Assembly (NCBI RefSeq): GCF_020536995.1
Contig: NC_068358.1
Location: 1,772,224-1,836,223 of the forward strand
Length of the DNA: 64,000 bases
Source: Dreissena polymorpha
Lineage: Eukaryota > Mollusca > Bivalvia > Myida > Dreissenidae
Direction of reading: 5' to 3'
The notes under the pieces are model-generated. The model was not told the origin of the DNA and made no database searches. It saw only the letters and a list, made by a program, of their open reading frames with translations. Below, one piece after another: positions 12,046 to 24,360 of this stretch. Positions within the stretch are counted from its first letter, which is position 1. Every line of letters starts with the position of its first letter. The translations under genes and the position numbers were made by a program.

Positions 12046-12165
12046 CTATTTTTTTTGGAAAGAGAAATAAACAATTAAACTTATTAAGATTTGTAAAAGT
12101 TAATCAATATATATATATTGAACCATATAGTACATAAAATAATAAATATAGATTAATATTTAATA
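12046..12165. other. AT-rich spacer before satellite
   Basis: Low-complexity A/T sequence including a short (AT)n at 12107-12118. Confidence 0.5.
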
Positions 12166-12250
12166 TTTATATGCAAGTCACTACAGTGGCACATACACTA
12201 TGTAAGTCATGAAATTGGCAAACACACTAGACATGTCACTATCAGTCAGA

Positions 12251-12990
12251 TTACTGTCTCAGCCAAACATGTCCGGACCGTCGGACATGTCCTGTAAAAT
12301 TGTGTAAGGTCTGGCCTGTCGGTCCTGTAAATTTACTGGACTGAATGTTCGTAAAAAAAGAGAACAAATTCGTTAGTTTGTATAGGTTCGTTTACTTCTC
12401 TGAACGTTTTCAGAGCTGCAAAAAAGCGATAGTGTCTTTATACACATGCTTTTCTGTGCCAATGCTCTTTCTGCTGACAGAATTTTCCGAGGGCACCTGA
12501 TTAGTCCATTTTTGTGCATCTTACAAATGCCAGTCAGGACGGTCCAAATCCATGGCGGCCTAGTCGCTTAACAAGATAATCATAAATCTGATCATTAAAT
12601 GATACAGGTCTCAATTTGTGTGGTTGTAAGAGAAAAAGTAATGTATAAAAATAATGTTCATTGTCATTCGAACCGTTATTATCTTGGCTGTCAATGCCCA
12701 TGCGTGCAAAAAAGCTGGTTTTCATTTATCGAGGCTGTCGTCGGATTAGGCCGTATTGACCAGACTCCTAACTGACATGCGCTCTAAGCGTAGCATAGGT
12801 AAACACGTATCGGCTACTTTCGTTTTGGCAAATGTTCTTTTATCATAAACACCTTGATCCCATCAATGAAAAGTTATTTTACTTTTATATTCTGTAGCCG
12901 GTAGGTCTTTAAAAAGAGAAGGTCCTGTATTTTTTCCCATTTAACAGTACCTACTGTCCTGTAAAAATATGCCTAGTTTGGATTTCACTG
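12251..12990. mobile_element. Unclassified insertion in the satellite array
   Basis: Non-satellite DNA splits the array. Its ends carry related inverted phrases: GTCCTGTAAAATT near 12287-12300 and CTGTCCTGTAAAAATA near 12955-12970, plus 'ggtccTGTA' echoes inside. The TIR is imperfect and no clean target duplication is visible. A minus-strand open frame at 12534-12725 starts MKTSFFARMGIDSQDNNGS; it is not recognised. Confidence 0.4.
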
Positions 12991-13689
12991 CACTACACTG
13001 GCATAAAACTCTGGAAGTTACTACATTGGCATACAAACTATGCAAGTCACTTCAGTGGCACGCACACTATGTTAGTCATAAAATTGGCATACACACTAGG
13101 CGAGTCACTCACCTGGCATACAAACTAAGTTAGTTACTTCATTGGCATACAAAGTATGCATGCAAGCCACAACAGTAGCACACACACTATGTAAGTCATG
13201 AAGTTGGCATACACTAGGCAAGTTACTATACTAGCATAAAACTATAAAAGAAACATTGACATAAAAACTATGCAAGTCACTACAGTGGCAGACACACTAA
13301 GCATGTCATGAAATTGACATACACACAAGGCAAGTCACTACACTGGCATGAAATGTATGGAAGTGACTACATTGGCATACAAACTATGCAAGTCACTACA
13401 GTGGCAAGTCACATACTATGTAAGTCATGAAATTGACATACACACAAGGTCAGTCACTACACTGGCATAAAATGTATGGAAGTTACTACATAGGCATACA
13501 AACTATGCAAGTAAGCTACAGTGGCACACACACTATGTAAGTCATGAAATTGACATTCAGACTAGGCAAGTCACTACACTTGCATAAAACTATGGAATTT
13601 ACTGCATTGGCATAAAAACTATGCAAGTCACTAAAGTGGCAGACACACTATGCATGCCATGTAATTGGCATACACAGTAGGCAAGTAAC

Positions 13690-14912
13690 TAGAAATGGCG
13701 CGGAAGAGGCCGACGCGTATCCCCACGCCACATGTTTGACACAGATGCATAGTTTAGATTGACCGTATATATTGTCATAAGAGATGTTCAGTATAAATTT
13801 GAAGTAATGCAATGTAGAAATGAAGAAGTTAACGTAAAATAACCTAAAAAAATGAGTGAAAATCAATACCTTAATTTCTCCATCTCATCCTGCTCTCCTT
13901 ACAAATCTAATAATGAATCAACTTCACTGTAGTCAATTATGTACATGTCATCCTAATTGGAATGACTTATGAGATGGCTGAACATGCTCTCTTATAGCCA
14001 ATCTTCTTGCTCCTGTTTTGGAAATGTTATGTTTTGAGGTTAATTGGTTCACTAAATAGTAGCGTCTCAGAAATTTTTTATCGCAATCTTGTACACAACA
14101 ATGTCCATCTTGCTTTAAATTGTTTCTCACATATTTCCCACTTGAACATTTTGACAGATTTTCAGTAGAGTCTAAAATTTTAATTGCACAAATTGAAAGT
14201 TTCAGCCCTTTTATAGATTCTTGAGGCTCTATTCCATGAGTTTCTCATGCTTTTTATGCTTGACTGCATTCTATCTCTTCTCTCATATACATGTACAGGA
14301 GTCCCTTTGCGCCAATTTTATAATCCCTTGTATAAACATTAGATGGAAGAACTAAACCATTTCACAAATGAGTTAACACTAACAATTGAATACTTAATAC
14401 ATCTCTGCGCCACTTCTGTGTACAATATGCGCCACTTTGATTTATTAATTTTTTTATATCATTTGGCAGGTTATTTACTTACCTCCCTTTAAAGCTTATT
14501 ACTTCCCTTGGATTTATTTTTTTGACCTTTGACCTTGAAGGATGACCTTGACCTTAACCTTTAACCACTTAAAATATGCAGCTCCATGAGATACACATGC
14601 ATGCCAAATATCAAGTTGCTATCATCAATATTGCAAAAGTTATGGCCAATGCACCATACCGGGGGCATAAAAATAAGTGAAAATCTCTGACCCGGCCCCA
14701 CCAAAACCCCCATAACTTTTCACCCAGGGGTCAGATCAAAAATCCGAATAGTGCAGGGTCGCACATATTCTCATAGCTACCATGTGTATAAGTTTCAAGG
14801 TTCTAGTGCTTATAGTGTAGGAGGAGATAGTAGCCAGGACAGACGGACGGACGGACGGAAAACAGAGATAACCACAATATCCCCACTTTTTCTGCGAAAA
14901 AGCGTGGGGATA
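13690..14912. mobile_element. Hairpin-ended composite element (ATCCCCAC..GTGGGGAT family)
   Basis: The left end has GGCGCGG..CGTATCCCCACGCC; the right end is a hairpin ATCCCCAC..GTGGGGAT (14879-14912). Inside are 'agatgttcagtataaatttgaag', '(GACG)n', 'aagtttcaaggttctagtg' and the TGACCTTTGACCTTGAAGG module also seen at 59.5 kb. The left 150 bp and right 170 bp match the element at 33.4-34.4 kb, whereas the middles differ. It is inserted in the satellite between CAAGTAACT and ACTACACTGG. No transposase. Such ends with a terminal hairpin recall Helentron-derived (HINE) or 'pearl' elements of bivalves; that assignment is inference. Confidence 0.65.
13948..14130 (-). pseudogene. Possible C2H2 zinc-finger fragment captured in the element
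   Basis: A 60-codon frame reads CVQDCDKKFLRRYYLVNQL and then SKH, close to the C2H2 pattern C-x(n)-C-x3-F-x5-L-x2-H, with the usual first His replaced (NQL where H-L is expected) and a linker-like 'NISKTGARR'. It fits a degraded finger plus linker. It sits in the part of the 13.7-kb element not shared with the 33.4-kb copy, so it may be captured host or transposon sequence. Weak because only one finger is visible. Confidence 0.25.
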
Positions 14913-15215
14913 ACTACACTGGCATAAAATGTATGGAAGTTACTACATTGGCACAAAAACTATGCAAGTCACTACAGTGGCGCACACACTATGTAAGTCA
15001 TGAAATTGGCATACACACTAGGCAAGTCACTACACTGGCATAAAATGTATGGAAGTTACTACATTGGCATACAAACTATGCAAGTCACTACAGTGGCACA
15101 CACACTATGTAAGTCATGAAATTGGCATACACACTAGGCAAGTCACTACACTGGCATAAAACTATGGAAGTCACTACATTGGCATAAAAACTATGCAAGT
15201 CACTACCAGGGGGCC

Positions 15216-15419
15216 AAAACACCAACTTTGGGGATGGGCCACAGTCTTTTTCGGAAAAAAGACACAAAGTCCTGGCTTTGGGAAATGAAAAATACTGAGG
15301 TAGATTGGAAATTTTGAGAAAAATGCATGCTTTTAAAGTACTTTCTGTAGGGGAAAGGGCCTTTTTGGTTCAGGGGAAGAAAAAAGGCCCCTTGCGAAGA
15401 AGGTTTTTTGGCCCTGACA

Positions 15420-15420
<1 letters not shown>
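15216..15420. other. Old repeat-like DNA
   Basis: Contains 'ctttttcggaaaaaag' with a self-complementary core and 'ggggaaagggcc'. No assignment. Confidence 0.3.

Positions 15421-15511
<91 letters not shown>
15421..15511. repeat. (TA)n microsatellite, about 45 units
   Basis: Uninterrupted TA run; open frames across it are artefacts. Confidence 0.97.
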
Positions 15512-15514
<3 letters not shown>

Positions 15515-18164
15515 CTATATATAAACCATTTAACTTGTTTAATTTTAAGGTACTAAATCAAATCTTACAGTACAATGTAAGTAAGACAATAAGTGCAATT
15601 ATTGAACAAATAAACTTAAACTTAACATACTTTGAAAAGCTGTTGAATCTTTTTATTTCACAGTGTCTTTATATGATTTTAAATACATGTTGAAGAATCA
15701 CAGCAACAAAAGTTGGTGAGCATAGTTAGTGCGTTAATTAATTAAAGTCTTTTAAGATTATGGCCCAAGAGTTCCCTGATGCTTAAAGCGCCTGGGGAAA
15801 TGCCTGATATCCCACCTAAACTGTGTTTGTGAGGGTATAATAAACATATGTATTTGTAATTACATCCAATTCTGAAGCAAAATCAGCAAATTAAAATTAT
15901 CCATGGTAATAAAAGATAATTTTTAAGTAACGATTACCATCACATAACAATATTTTTGTAATATGATTATTACAGTATCAGAGTATGGTGTATGAATTTA
16001 TAAATTTCTATGACAAAATAACATATTTTAATACACTACAGAACAAGAACATGTTTGTCCATACAGGGTTTACAGAAAAAACATTATTTGTGTTTAAGAT
16101 ATATACATACCAACACTTTTCACCCCTTGAATCGGTATTCAAACACATATGTGTCATCCCCAATCGGCTCCTTCCTTGTTAACATCCATTCATATTTCAG
16201 AAAAATATCCCCCTTTTCGATGTGGAAATGTGTATGCACACATCTTCCTATAATTAAAGAACATGAAAACATATTATTGTTATAATTACAATCTAGGGCA
16301 GGTGTTTATCACCCAAATTTGTGATGACACCCTAGTCTGATCATTTTGTGAAAATAAGCACGTTATTTTCTCAAAATTGTAAAATTATAGAAACAATATA
16401 AACAAATTTGAGAAATACATGTAGGCACAGTACTTTGACCATTGTCTTTATTATAACATCTGCATTTTTATTGAGCCCAAGATCAAAGATCAAATACATG
16501 AAAAATTATACTCTTTAGTGTTCATTTATTTATTCCAGTTGGGAATGTTTAGCTCAGTATTGTGATAAAAAACACTTCTTTTTGGAATTGTGAAGTATTC
16601 TGAAATAGGCCTTTGTTTAATAAGGTGAAAACGCCCTCTAGGGGTCTATGGTTTAAAGGAATTATCCCAATAAATTTGGCATAGGTGAAAAATACCGGTA
16701 AGCATCCAGGTACATTGTAAATGCTCATCTTTGGGGAAAAAACAGGCTGTAAACATCGTAACCAAGAAAATAAAGGAACAATAAAGGAATATTTTCCCCA
16801 AAATATAGGATATTTTGAACATTTAACACAGTCATTTACATGTGTAACATGACCATGTGGAGTTTTTCGAACTTCAGCGATTTTTCTTCCCCAAATGGGA
16901 AAAGTACTTGTAACATGCCAATTGAAAAAAATTAGCGCGAAAAACCCTGAAGTTGCGAACATTCCCGTTGTGAAATGTTCCAATTGGGAATTACAGGTTT
17001 TTCTAATTGCTTGTTATCAAAAGAAAAACATCTACTCAAATATTTATTTACATTCATTTTGGCTTGAAGTGTTTAGTGTAAGTGCTCATTTTAATTGTTT
17101 ACTTGCAGATAACAAAATTGACGGAATATGCCTTCCTTTTGGGAAATTTTGAGATAACAATTTGCATGTGTTCACAAGCGTCGACACTCGTGCCGAGGTT
17201 TAAGTTGCCCTTTGTTTGGCAGATACTTAATATTAACACGAGTGTCATAAACATTAGTGACCCAAAGTGCCTGCCCCCCCCCCCCTCCCAACAGGTGGTG
17301 AGTGTCTGTCCAGTAATTATAAGCAAGATTAATTATGCTTTCACTTGTATCTTGAACCTTGAAAAATGCATGCAGTCGTGCGTTGTTTTATCACTTTCTT
17401 CGTCTTAATAAATAAGTTTTATAATATTGAAGAAACAAAAGACAATACGTTTTTGCATATTTCTAATACTAATCCAATAAAATGGTGGTTCAGTAAACAT
17501 AAATGTTTTAATACAATCAGCGAATGCTTGCACTTTTAATCATCATCAACTGCATCATCATCATAATCATTACCATCGTCACTCGTATAGTATAGATAAC
17601 CTATATCTTTCTATTTTTTTAAAGGATGACCTTGTAAGCATGTTATATAATTATTACGATCATTCTAGTATCAAAATTATCCTTAATACAAACATAAAAG
17701 GCTCATTGTACATCAGTGGTATTTATTTTGATCGAGTAAGTTGTTGACACATAAATGATGAAATCATTGCTACATATGTATATATGCGTACTACAATGCG
17801 CTAAAAACACAATTTATATATATATATATATATGTATTTATTTGTCCATTGAAGGATAAAATAATGTTTTATATTGATGTAATTTTTTTAATATTATGAA
17901 TTATTTGACTTTTGTACGTTCTTCTTCTTCTTTTATAATAATGTTCAATACTGATACATTATGGCCATGCGTGTGGGATTAAAAAGAAATAGATTGATAG
18001 GTTACCCGAGTTACTCAATCCACTCAGGAAAATCCTATCAACAGTGATAAAAAAAGGTCCAAAACCTAACACCTTTAGCCCTTAAGACTTAAATATAATA
18101 CATATACTACTGTGCATGTGGTGAGAATATTAGTAGGGTTAAAAACAGGATAAAAGCATAAACA
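15512..18164. other. Intergenic, nothing firmly recognised
   Basis: AT-rich. A 144-codon minus-strand open frame at 16549-16983 has no motif, an odd composition (many F, W, P) and no splice context; I do not call it. A poly-C run at 17275-17284, CATCAT-type trinucleotides at 17541-17570 and a short (TA)n at 17815-17833 are visible. Confidence 0.45.
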
Positions 18165-18560
18165 TGTGAACTAAGGATGGAACACTGATGTAGACAGCGA
18201 AGATTTAAATCCAGGGATCGTATCAGCGCTGACTTCATAAGACGGAAGTGTGTTCCATTGTACAACTGTTCTTGGAAAGAAAATTTGTGGTAATCAGCTG
18301 TACTTGGTGGTTATTGGTATGCCAAGTGATGGTGATGGCGTGTGTGTCTAATGTATGGAGTGAGATAGTGTAGGGGATTGATGTCAACAAGTACGAAAAT
18401 TTAGAAATAATATTTTGAAGGTCACGAACATATGTGACAAAACAACAAAGTGTGGCCCAAGATCTGTTATGGCAGTAAGAATAGAAAATACTCATTACTG
18501 GAACACTCTGTGTAAGTTGCCTCAATACCTGATCTTACAAATAGGTTTAGGGTCTCTCAG
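18165..18560 (-). mobile_element. LINE fragment, C-terminal end of reverse transcriptase ORF
   Basis: On the minus strand, in two frames, text typical of the end of a non-LTR retrotransposon pol ORF is visible: 'HAITITWHTNN' preceded by an Ile/Leu/Thr-rich stretch, then 'FFPRTVVQWNTLPSYEV', the 'SFFPRTI..WN.LP' motif found just after the RT thumb. The frame is broken. The sequence below it (lower coordinates) would be the 3' end. 5' truncation is normal for LINEs. Confidence 0.6.
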
Positions 18561-19682
18561 CTGGAAGGACCGCCAAAAGTGTCCTTCTCACTGTATACGT
18601 TACAACTTTTATTTTATGTGGGGCAAATTGCTATCCTCCTTCTAAATCAACATAAAATGAAAGGGGTGTGTATCTTAAATGCTTTATTTGCCTATTACCA
18701 TGTAATGGAATGCATTTTTGTGCATATTTTACTGAAAATCAGCAAACAATGCTCCAATTTTGGGGGCAAAGTCTAATATCTCTATGTATAACTATCAAGT
18801 ATTTGATTAAAATGTACTTAAAGTCAGGTAAAATTAATAAGTGTATTCATATCCTTTAAAACAAATAAAAAAGAAAACTTAATGGTCAAGAATACGATCC
18901 AGATATCATTAAATAATATTATAATTGATGAAGTGATTTGTAACTGTACTTTCATTTGATACATTGTGTTAATTCATAGCTTAAAACTTAAATTATGATT
19001 TTATACCAGTAATATGTTATCCATTTAAATGAAATTATTTACCATTTTTATGAACTGAGTCAACTTTAAACTCTGAAAGCTATGACAACTATAATAATAT
19101 AAAAAATATTTGATTTTAGATACTAAACATTTGTTGAGTTACTCCCCTTTGATATAAATTTACCATATACTTAAAGTTAGCAGACACCAATGTCAAACTT
19201 GTTTTGTCATTTTCACAGTTTTCATTTCCATGTACATCTAATATGGTAAGTATTTAACATGTTTATTGATTGTTCGTTTCATAACTTCATGCACTGTTTA
19301 TAGATTTTAATTGATAAAACATTTTCTCAAACATCATCACAAGGAAATTTGTCTGCAATGTCATTGATGTTATTCATCACATATATTTACTAAAATCCGT
19401 TTGAATACATGCAAAAGTAGTGTGCGTGAAAATCTGAAACCCTAACATGAAACCTACACTGTCTTTTGTATTTAATAAGAGGTGCTTATATTTGTTTTTC
19501 CTAAACTTGAGTAGTACTCGGATAGGTACTAGTAAGCGGACAACGTTTTCACTCATTTTATTATCTTGTAAATTAACTTATTTGAGTTTTTAATATTTTT
19601 TTTCTGTTGATGAATTATTGTGTATGCCTAATATATGTTAATTTCTGCCTATTCTAAACTGTTGTTCGGGATATATTAATAG
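18561..19682. other. Intergenic, possible splice signals only
   Basis: AT-rich. 'ttttcacag..aatatg/gtaagtattt' at 19212-19256 has acceptor-like and donor-like ends and could be a small exon upstream of the 19.68-kb segment, but no coding test is possible from 40 bp. Confidence 0.3.
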
Positions 19683-20905
19683 GTTCGACAAAAGAACTTC
19701 ATCAGTCAAGGGAATGCCACAGTCTTCGGGGAAGAAAACATGGCTACATCTGGAGAGAGCTTAAAGATCTTCTATGACTGCAAAGTAAGAAAGTATGTAT
19801 TGTTAATTGTAATTCTGTTGATCCATTATTACAGTCATTTATTAAAGAGGTTTGTGTATACTAAATAGTTAGATATAAATGTACTTACAATGAGAACACA
19901 GGCAAGTTATAATTATTATTAAATCAAAGATGATTTTTGTTTGCTTCAAAAATGAAGCAGAGGAGTGTACTGAAGACATATATGACAACCATGTGGTGAT
20001 CCTGGTCTGGTATGACAATGATAATGATATTCATAAATATCATAGTTTGATTTCTCTCAAACATGATCATTGAGAGTAGAACATTAATGTCATTTCAAAT
20101 TCTCTATTTTTCTGCAAAGGATTTCATTTCTGTTTTTCAGGCCCATATGGTCCTATGATGACTCAACAATGGATGACAAGGAAAACACAAGAACACCTTT
20201 TTAAGACGAGGTCCACTTTTGAGAACTTTGACTGGAAATCATAGTGCTTCATTTGTGGCGAAAAGTGCAGCCGTCATTGAGACAATACATCAAGAGGTTT
20301 TAGTAGAAGTTGGTCCCTAGGGCCAAACAAATAAAATTGTGTGTTTTGGGAAACGGCTGAAAAAAATTAGGTAGGGTAGGTATTTTTTTCTGGTCTTTGC
20401 GATGGCTTACATGCTTTTGCAATGGGAATATCCGGAAAAAAACATCGTACCGAAGTATGCGCGTCCTAGAAATTGGACCATATTCCGTTTCTTGTTGAAT
20501 TATCAAATGCGCATAATTAAATTTGTAATCCGAAACACTCTACCCTATTTAATTTTTACTCGACGTTATCACATTCCTCAAACAAACTGTAAATGTACAG
20601 TGTGTTTTAATCTTTTCTCTCGAGAAAAGCGCGCGCAAATTATTCCCTACATGAACAACGTCACGTCAAACGCATGGAACGCGTGCGTGCATTAAATTTC
20701 CGTTTAATGTTCCTTTGTAAATTTTAGCAGAATGATATAGCGAATGATTTGGAATTTGACATTTCCTCAAAATTAATTGCAAATCAAACACAATGTATAT
20801 TTATCGTTACGGACGTTTACATAAGTCACCATTGAAACAGTTATTGTACCGTATACTGGTGCAACAGAAAATCCAGACGAAACTGGATTAAGTGTTGGGT
20901 GTTGT

Positions 20906-21075
20906 CAAAACGAATCCCGGAATAAACCCCCTTCGGAAGAAACACCCTTCCCTAAAAACGAGCATAGCGGAAGAAACCCCCTTTCACATTTTGCATAAAC
21001 GGAAGAAACACCCTTCCATAGCGGAACAAACCCCCTTCCAGTTTTCAGACAGGCGGATTAAACCCCCCTTCATAA
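20906..21075. repeat. Short direct repeats GCGGAAgAAACACCCTTCC
   Basis: Five to six copies of CGGAAgAAACMCCCTTCC-like text at irregular 20-40 bp spacing, more GC-rich than the surrounding element. Purpose unknown; could be transposase-binding iterons or remnants of another element. Confidence 0.6.
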
Positions 21076-21439
21076 CTGTTATTTAAACTGTTCGAAAAAC
21101 ATTGACACGTAATTCGATTCACAATTTTCCTGTTTGAAGCAATAATAAACATTTTGTACATTACATGCTCACATTAGTATCACTACATTATATATATATA
21201 TAAACCATGTTTCATGTTTTAGTTGTAAACGTATACCAGGCCACTTTTATCTACTGAAAAGCATTTAGAAAATCAAAATATGGAAAAAAATAGTGGTTGA
21301 TGTATAACAACAAACACAAATAACACTATTAAAAAGTCTTATAAGCGGTACGTTGACCTTATCTTGTGTCAATTTTATAGATCTATATGTGGGCTTTTAT
21401 TTGCTAATTATAAATAAAAAAAAAAAAAAAAAAAAGCAG

Positions 21440-21850
21440 ATTGACATAATTATACACCGAAGTTTGACAGGGAGTTATGTAGGAGTCACGCTGTTGGGCG
21501 GTCGGTCGATTGGTTGGTCGGATGATGGGTTTGTTTGTTTGTCCGAATCAAATGTTTTAAGTTTGTTGAGCGACTTCATTTTTCAAGCTATTGAATCGAA
21601 ACTTGGAATATGTAATCCCCTTTAAAGTGAAGATGTGCAAGACACTTTCATGAGCAGTGATCCACACGTTCTTGAGTTATTTAGCCTTGATAGTGAACCT
21701 ATTATGGCAAAGGTATACCATTTTCTCCGTTTGTGAAGTGATCTTTTTCCATATTTCTCAAGCGATAGAATTGAAACTTGAAATATGGCAATAACATGAA
21801 GTGTATGATGTTCAAGACACAATTTTGTTTGCTGTTTCAATGTGGTGAGA
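21440..21850. repeat. Dispersed repeat with GGTCGGTCGATTGG tract and two internal units
   Basis: Follows a 20-nt poly-A (21417-21435). Phrases 'caagctattgaatcgaaacttg' (near 21583) and 'caagcgatagaattgaaacttg' (near 21759) are diverged direct repeats about 175 bp apart. No coding content. Confidence 0.5.
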
Positions 21851-23659
21851 GGGTATGTTAAGTCATGGCTGTAGTTTAAGTACGTAAAATGCATCACGTA
21901 TAACGATCATTAAGTTTAAACTTAATTAGTTTACCCATTCCAAATCATGGAACAATTGTAATGGGCAGATATATTGACTTTAATTTAACATAAATGAAAT
22001 AATGCATATTGCAACTTTTAACCTGAACGTGTTTTTAAATAAACCTTGTAAAATTCTACTTGCAAATTATCTGATAACCTGTGTACTTATTATATTATGC
22101 TTGCAAAAACTGTGCATATTTGTTTTAAATGAGACACTCCATACATCTATATCAGCACATGTAATTTAATCATGAATAAGGCACAATACTAATATTGGGA
22201 GATTAATCTCCAAGTATAAACATGCTTGGCATTGATGTCAATAGATGCTACAAAGTGGTTCATTTCTGCAAGATTCTACACATCCATGTTCTCAACAAGA
22301 TATTGTTCCCAAACAGTCGATACTTACAGATAATTCTTACTCACTTTAAGATCAAAACCGTCGGTGGATAACGTAATCCTGACAAGTAAACAAAGATGAG
22401 AAGCTATTTATCATACGTGATATGGAGAGTCCTCAGTCAATCTGCACTAATCGGAGCAAATTATCAGCTACATTTGTTCGAGTGGACAGAAACCAACGCG
22501 TTTATCTTGTAATCTAACAGTGCTCAGTTTAAAAATTATTATAGGGCGGTTAACTGCATTGCTTGTAAAACTTGGTTGACAAATTAAATTGTTGCAAAAT
22601 TTTGCCCAGATCTTCGACTTCAATCTGAAAAAGCCATATATACATGAACATAATAATCTGCAATTCTGTCGTGTGTGTTTCTTTCCCCATAGTAATACTG
22701 TATTCGAATAGTAAATCTTAATGCGAGTGAACTCGTTTATATTCGAGGGTGAAGATAGCTTACTTATAGCCCTCTACTGCTTGATAACCCAAGCTAAAAT
22801 AAGTGGTAGCTTGCTGATTCAAGCCGAAATAGGTCACAGTTTGCAACTTCGATGATACCCGTTCCACAGTACAGAACGTTTGAAAAAAGAGTCCTGCTAA
22901 ACTATAATGAGTTCTTATAAAACAAAGTGTCTTTTATTTCATCGAAACGAATTTTGTTTGAAGAAAAAAAATGTGTCTGTTCAAAAGCGCTTTGTGCGAT
23001 ATATATGTTTACTTATTTTTGCGTGTGTACTTAATTGATTAACTCTTAAGGCTTCTAGCGCAATCGCTTGCATAATTCTATCTATGCAATTAATTATAGC
23101 AAATTGTTCGTTATTCTACCGATTACATTGCGTTTTTTTCAGTAACGTGTTCATCTAAATCAATTTTTTTCCAAGTGTGTTTGGAGTTGGATTGAAGGTA
23201 GATCCAAAAGTGTGTTTCTGCTCGTTGGCGCTGTTCGGCAAATGTTGCTGTAATTTCACCCGACTTATATTTTAAGTTGTGTCCAAATACATCCTTGCTT
23301 GAAATTAATTCCTGAGTCAGAAAGAAAAATGTAATAAAAGTCATAAAACTAATCCTCGGCGGTAAAACAATTTGGCCGCCTGTGAGAAGTTTGTTTGAAA
23401 AGCTCTCCAAAAACAAGGATATTATCATTAAGTGTGGGTAATATTTACTCTGCACAAATGTAAAGACAATTATCCGCATCAAGTGATTTCTACTGATAGC
23501 ATGTTCTGATTTCTTCGCCAAGCTGTTTGTTTTCACTGCTGATGTGTGCACAATGATTTTATCTTATCTGAGTACACATTGCTCACGAAGACCTTTTGTG
23601 ACAATATTGTGTGCGTCGTCTGTTCGTTATCATGTATCATATTAACACTTCAGAACACA
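21851..23659. other. Interior of the 4.4-kb element, nothing recognised
   Basis: AT-rich. A 142-codon minus-strand open frame at 23123-23551 has no recognised motif and is not called as a gene. Confidence 0.4.
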
Positions 23660-24360
23660 CATGGATTGCTCAATATTCACGAAACTTTTTTAGCACATTT
23701 GTAGCAATGATATTTCGGATAACGTCACTCGGTCAGATTAAAAAAAGGGCTTGTGAAAACTCTAGAAGAAACATGTGTTACACAATCTTAATGAAGCGTA
23801 CCCAGAACATGTGTTTTTATGATATATCAGCAGAGTGTTTGCAAACGATTTTTGTTCGTTAAAACATGGCTGTCTGCGGGAGGGGGTAGCAGCTGTTATA
23901 ACATGGGTATATTCAAACCTCTAGAAGTCTGATGTTTTGCACAATCATTATGAGACTTGCATAGAACCTTTTTTTCAAATGATATATCAGCATAGTTTGA
24001 AAATGGTCCTTGTCCTTTTAAAAACATGGCCGCCGTTGGGTAGGGCAGTTTTCTTATGTGGCTATAGTGAAACAAGGAGGTGAGGCAGCTGTTCGAGGCT
24101 ATAGTGAAATATTGTGGACGCGCTAGAAGACTATCATCATTAATTTCAATCAGAACATTTTTTTAATGATATCTCGGCTGAGTTTGTAAATGATTCCGGT
24201 CTGGTTTTTCTTCTTTTGCGTCTGGGAAACCATGTAAACACTTAAAAACACATATCATTTTGTCCAATGATCATTAAACTTGCTCAGAACATTAGTTCTA
24301 ATGATTTCGAGGTCGAGTATGGAATAAGTTCCGGTCCATTAAAAAACACGCTTAAAGGTT
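23660..24360. repeat. About 180-bp degenerate tandem repeat, 3-4 units
   Basis: Recurring order 'cagaacat..(a)atgatatctcgg/atatatcagc..gagtttg..aatgrttcyggt..aaaacatggccgc..ggctatagtgaaa' at about 23770-23880, 23940-24040, 24100-24200 and 24250-24345. A widespread mollusc repeat by my recollection. Confidence 0.6.

Larger units (their letters stand above)
12166..15215. repeat. 29-bp satellite with four-unit (about 114-bp) higher-order repeat, interrupted twice
   Basis: Units of 28-29 bp share CAAGTCACTACAGTGGCA-type text. Four variants alternate in fixed order: '..GTGGCACACACACTATG', '..AATTGGCATACACACTAGG', '..CTGGCATAAAACTATGG', '..TTGGCATACAAACTATGC'. The set of four recurs as a block, for example across 13.26-13.68 kb and 14.91-15.20 kb. 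Units are visible at 12166-12250, 12995-13690 and 14913-15215; the gaps are insertions. Variants between blocks are small, so amplification was by block and is fairly recent relative to the split into four variants. Confidence 0.9.

Noticed and set aside
12166-15215. Regular 29-bp repeats considered as a CRISPR-like array
   Set aside because: Monomers are contiguous with no unique spacers, in a eukaryotic setting; it is a satellite.
16549-16983. 144-codon minus-strand open frame
   Set aside because: No motif, no splice context, odd composition; plus-strand repeat-like text explains it.
23123-23551. 142-codon minus-strand open frame inside the 4.4-kb element
   Set aside because: Considered as a transposase remnant, but no DDE/DDD pattern or helix-turn-helix is visible.
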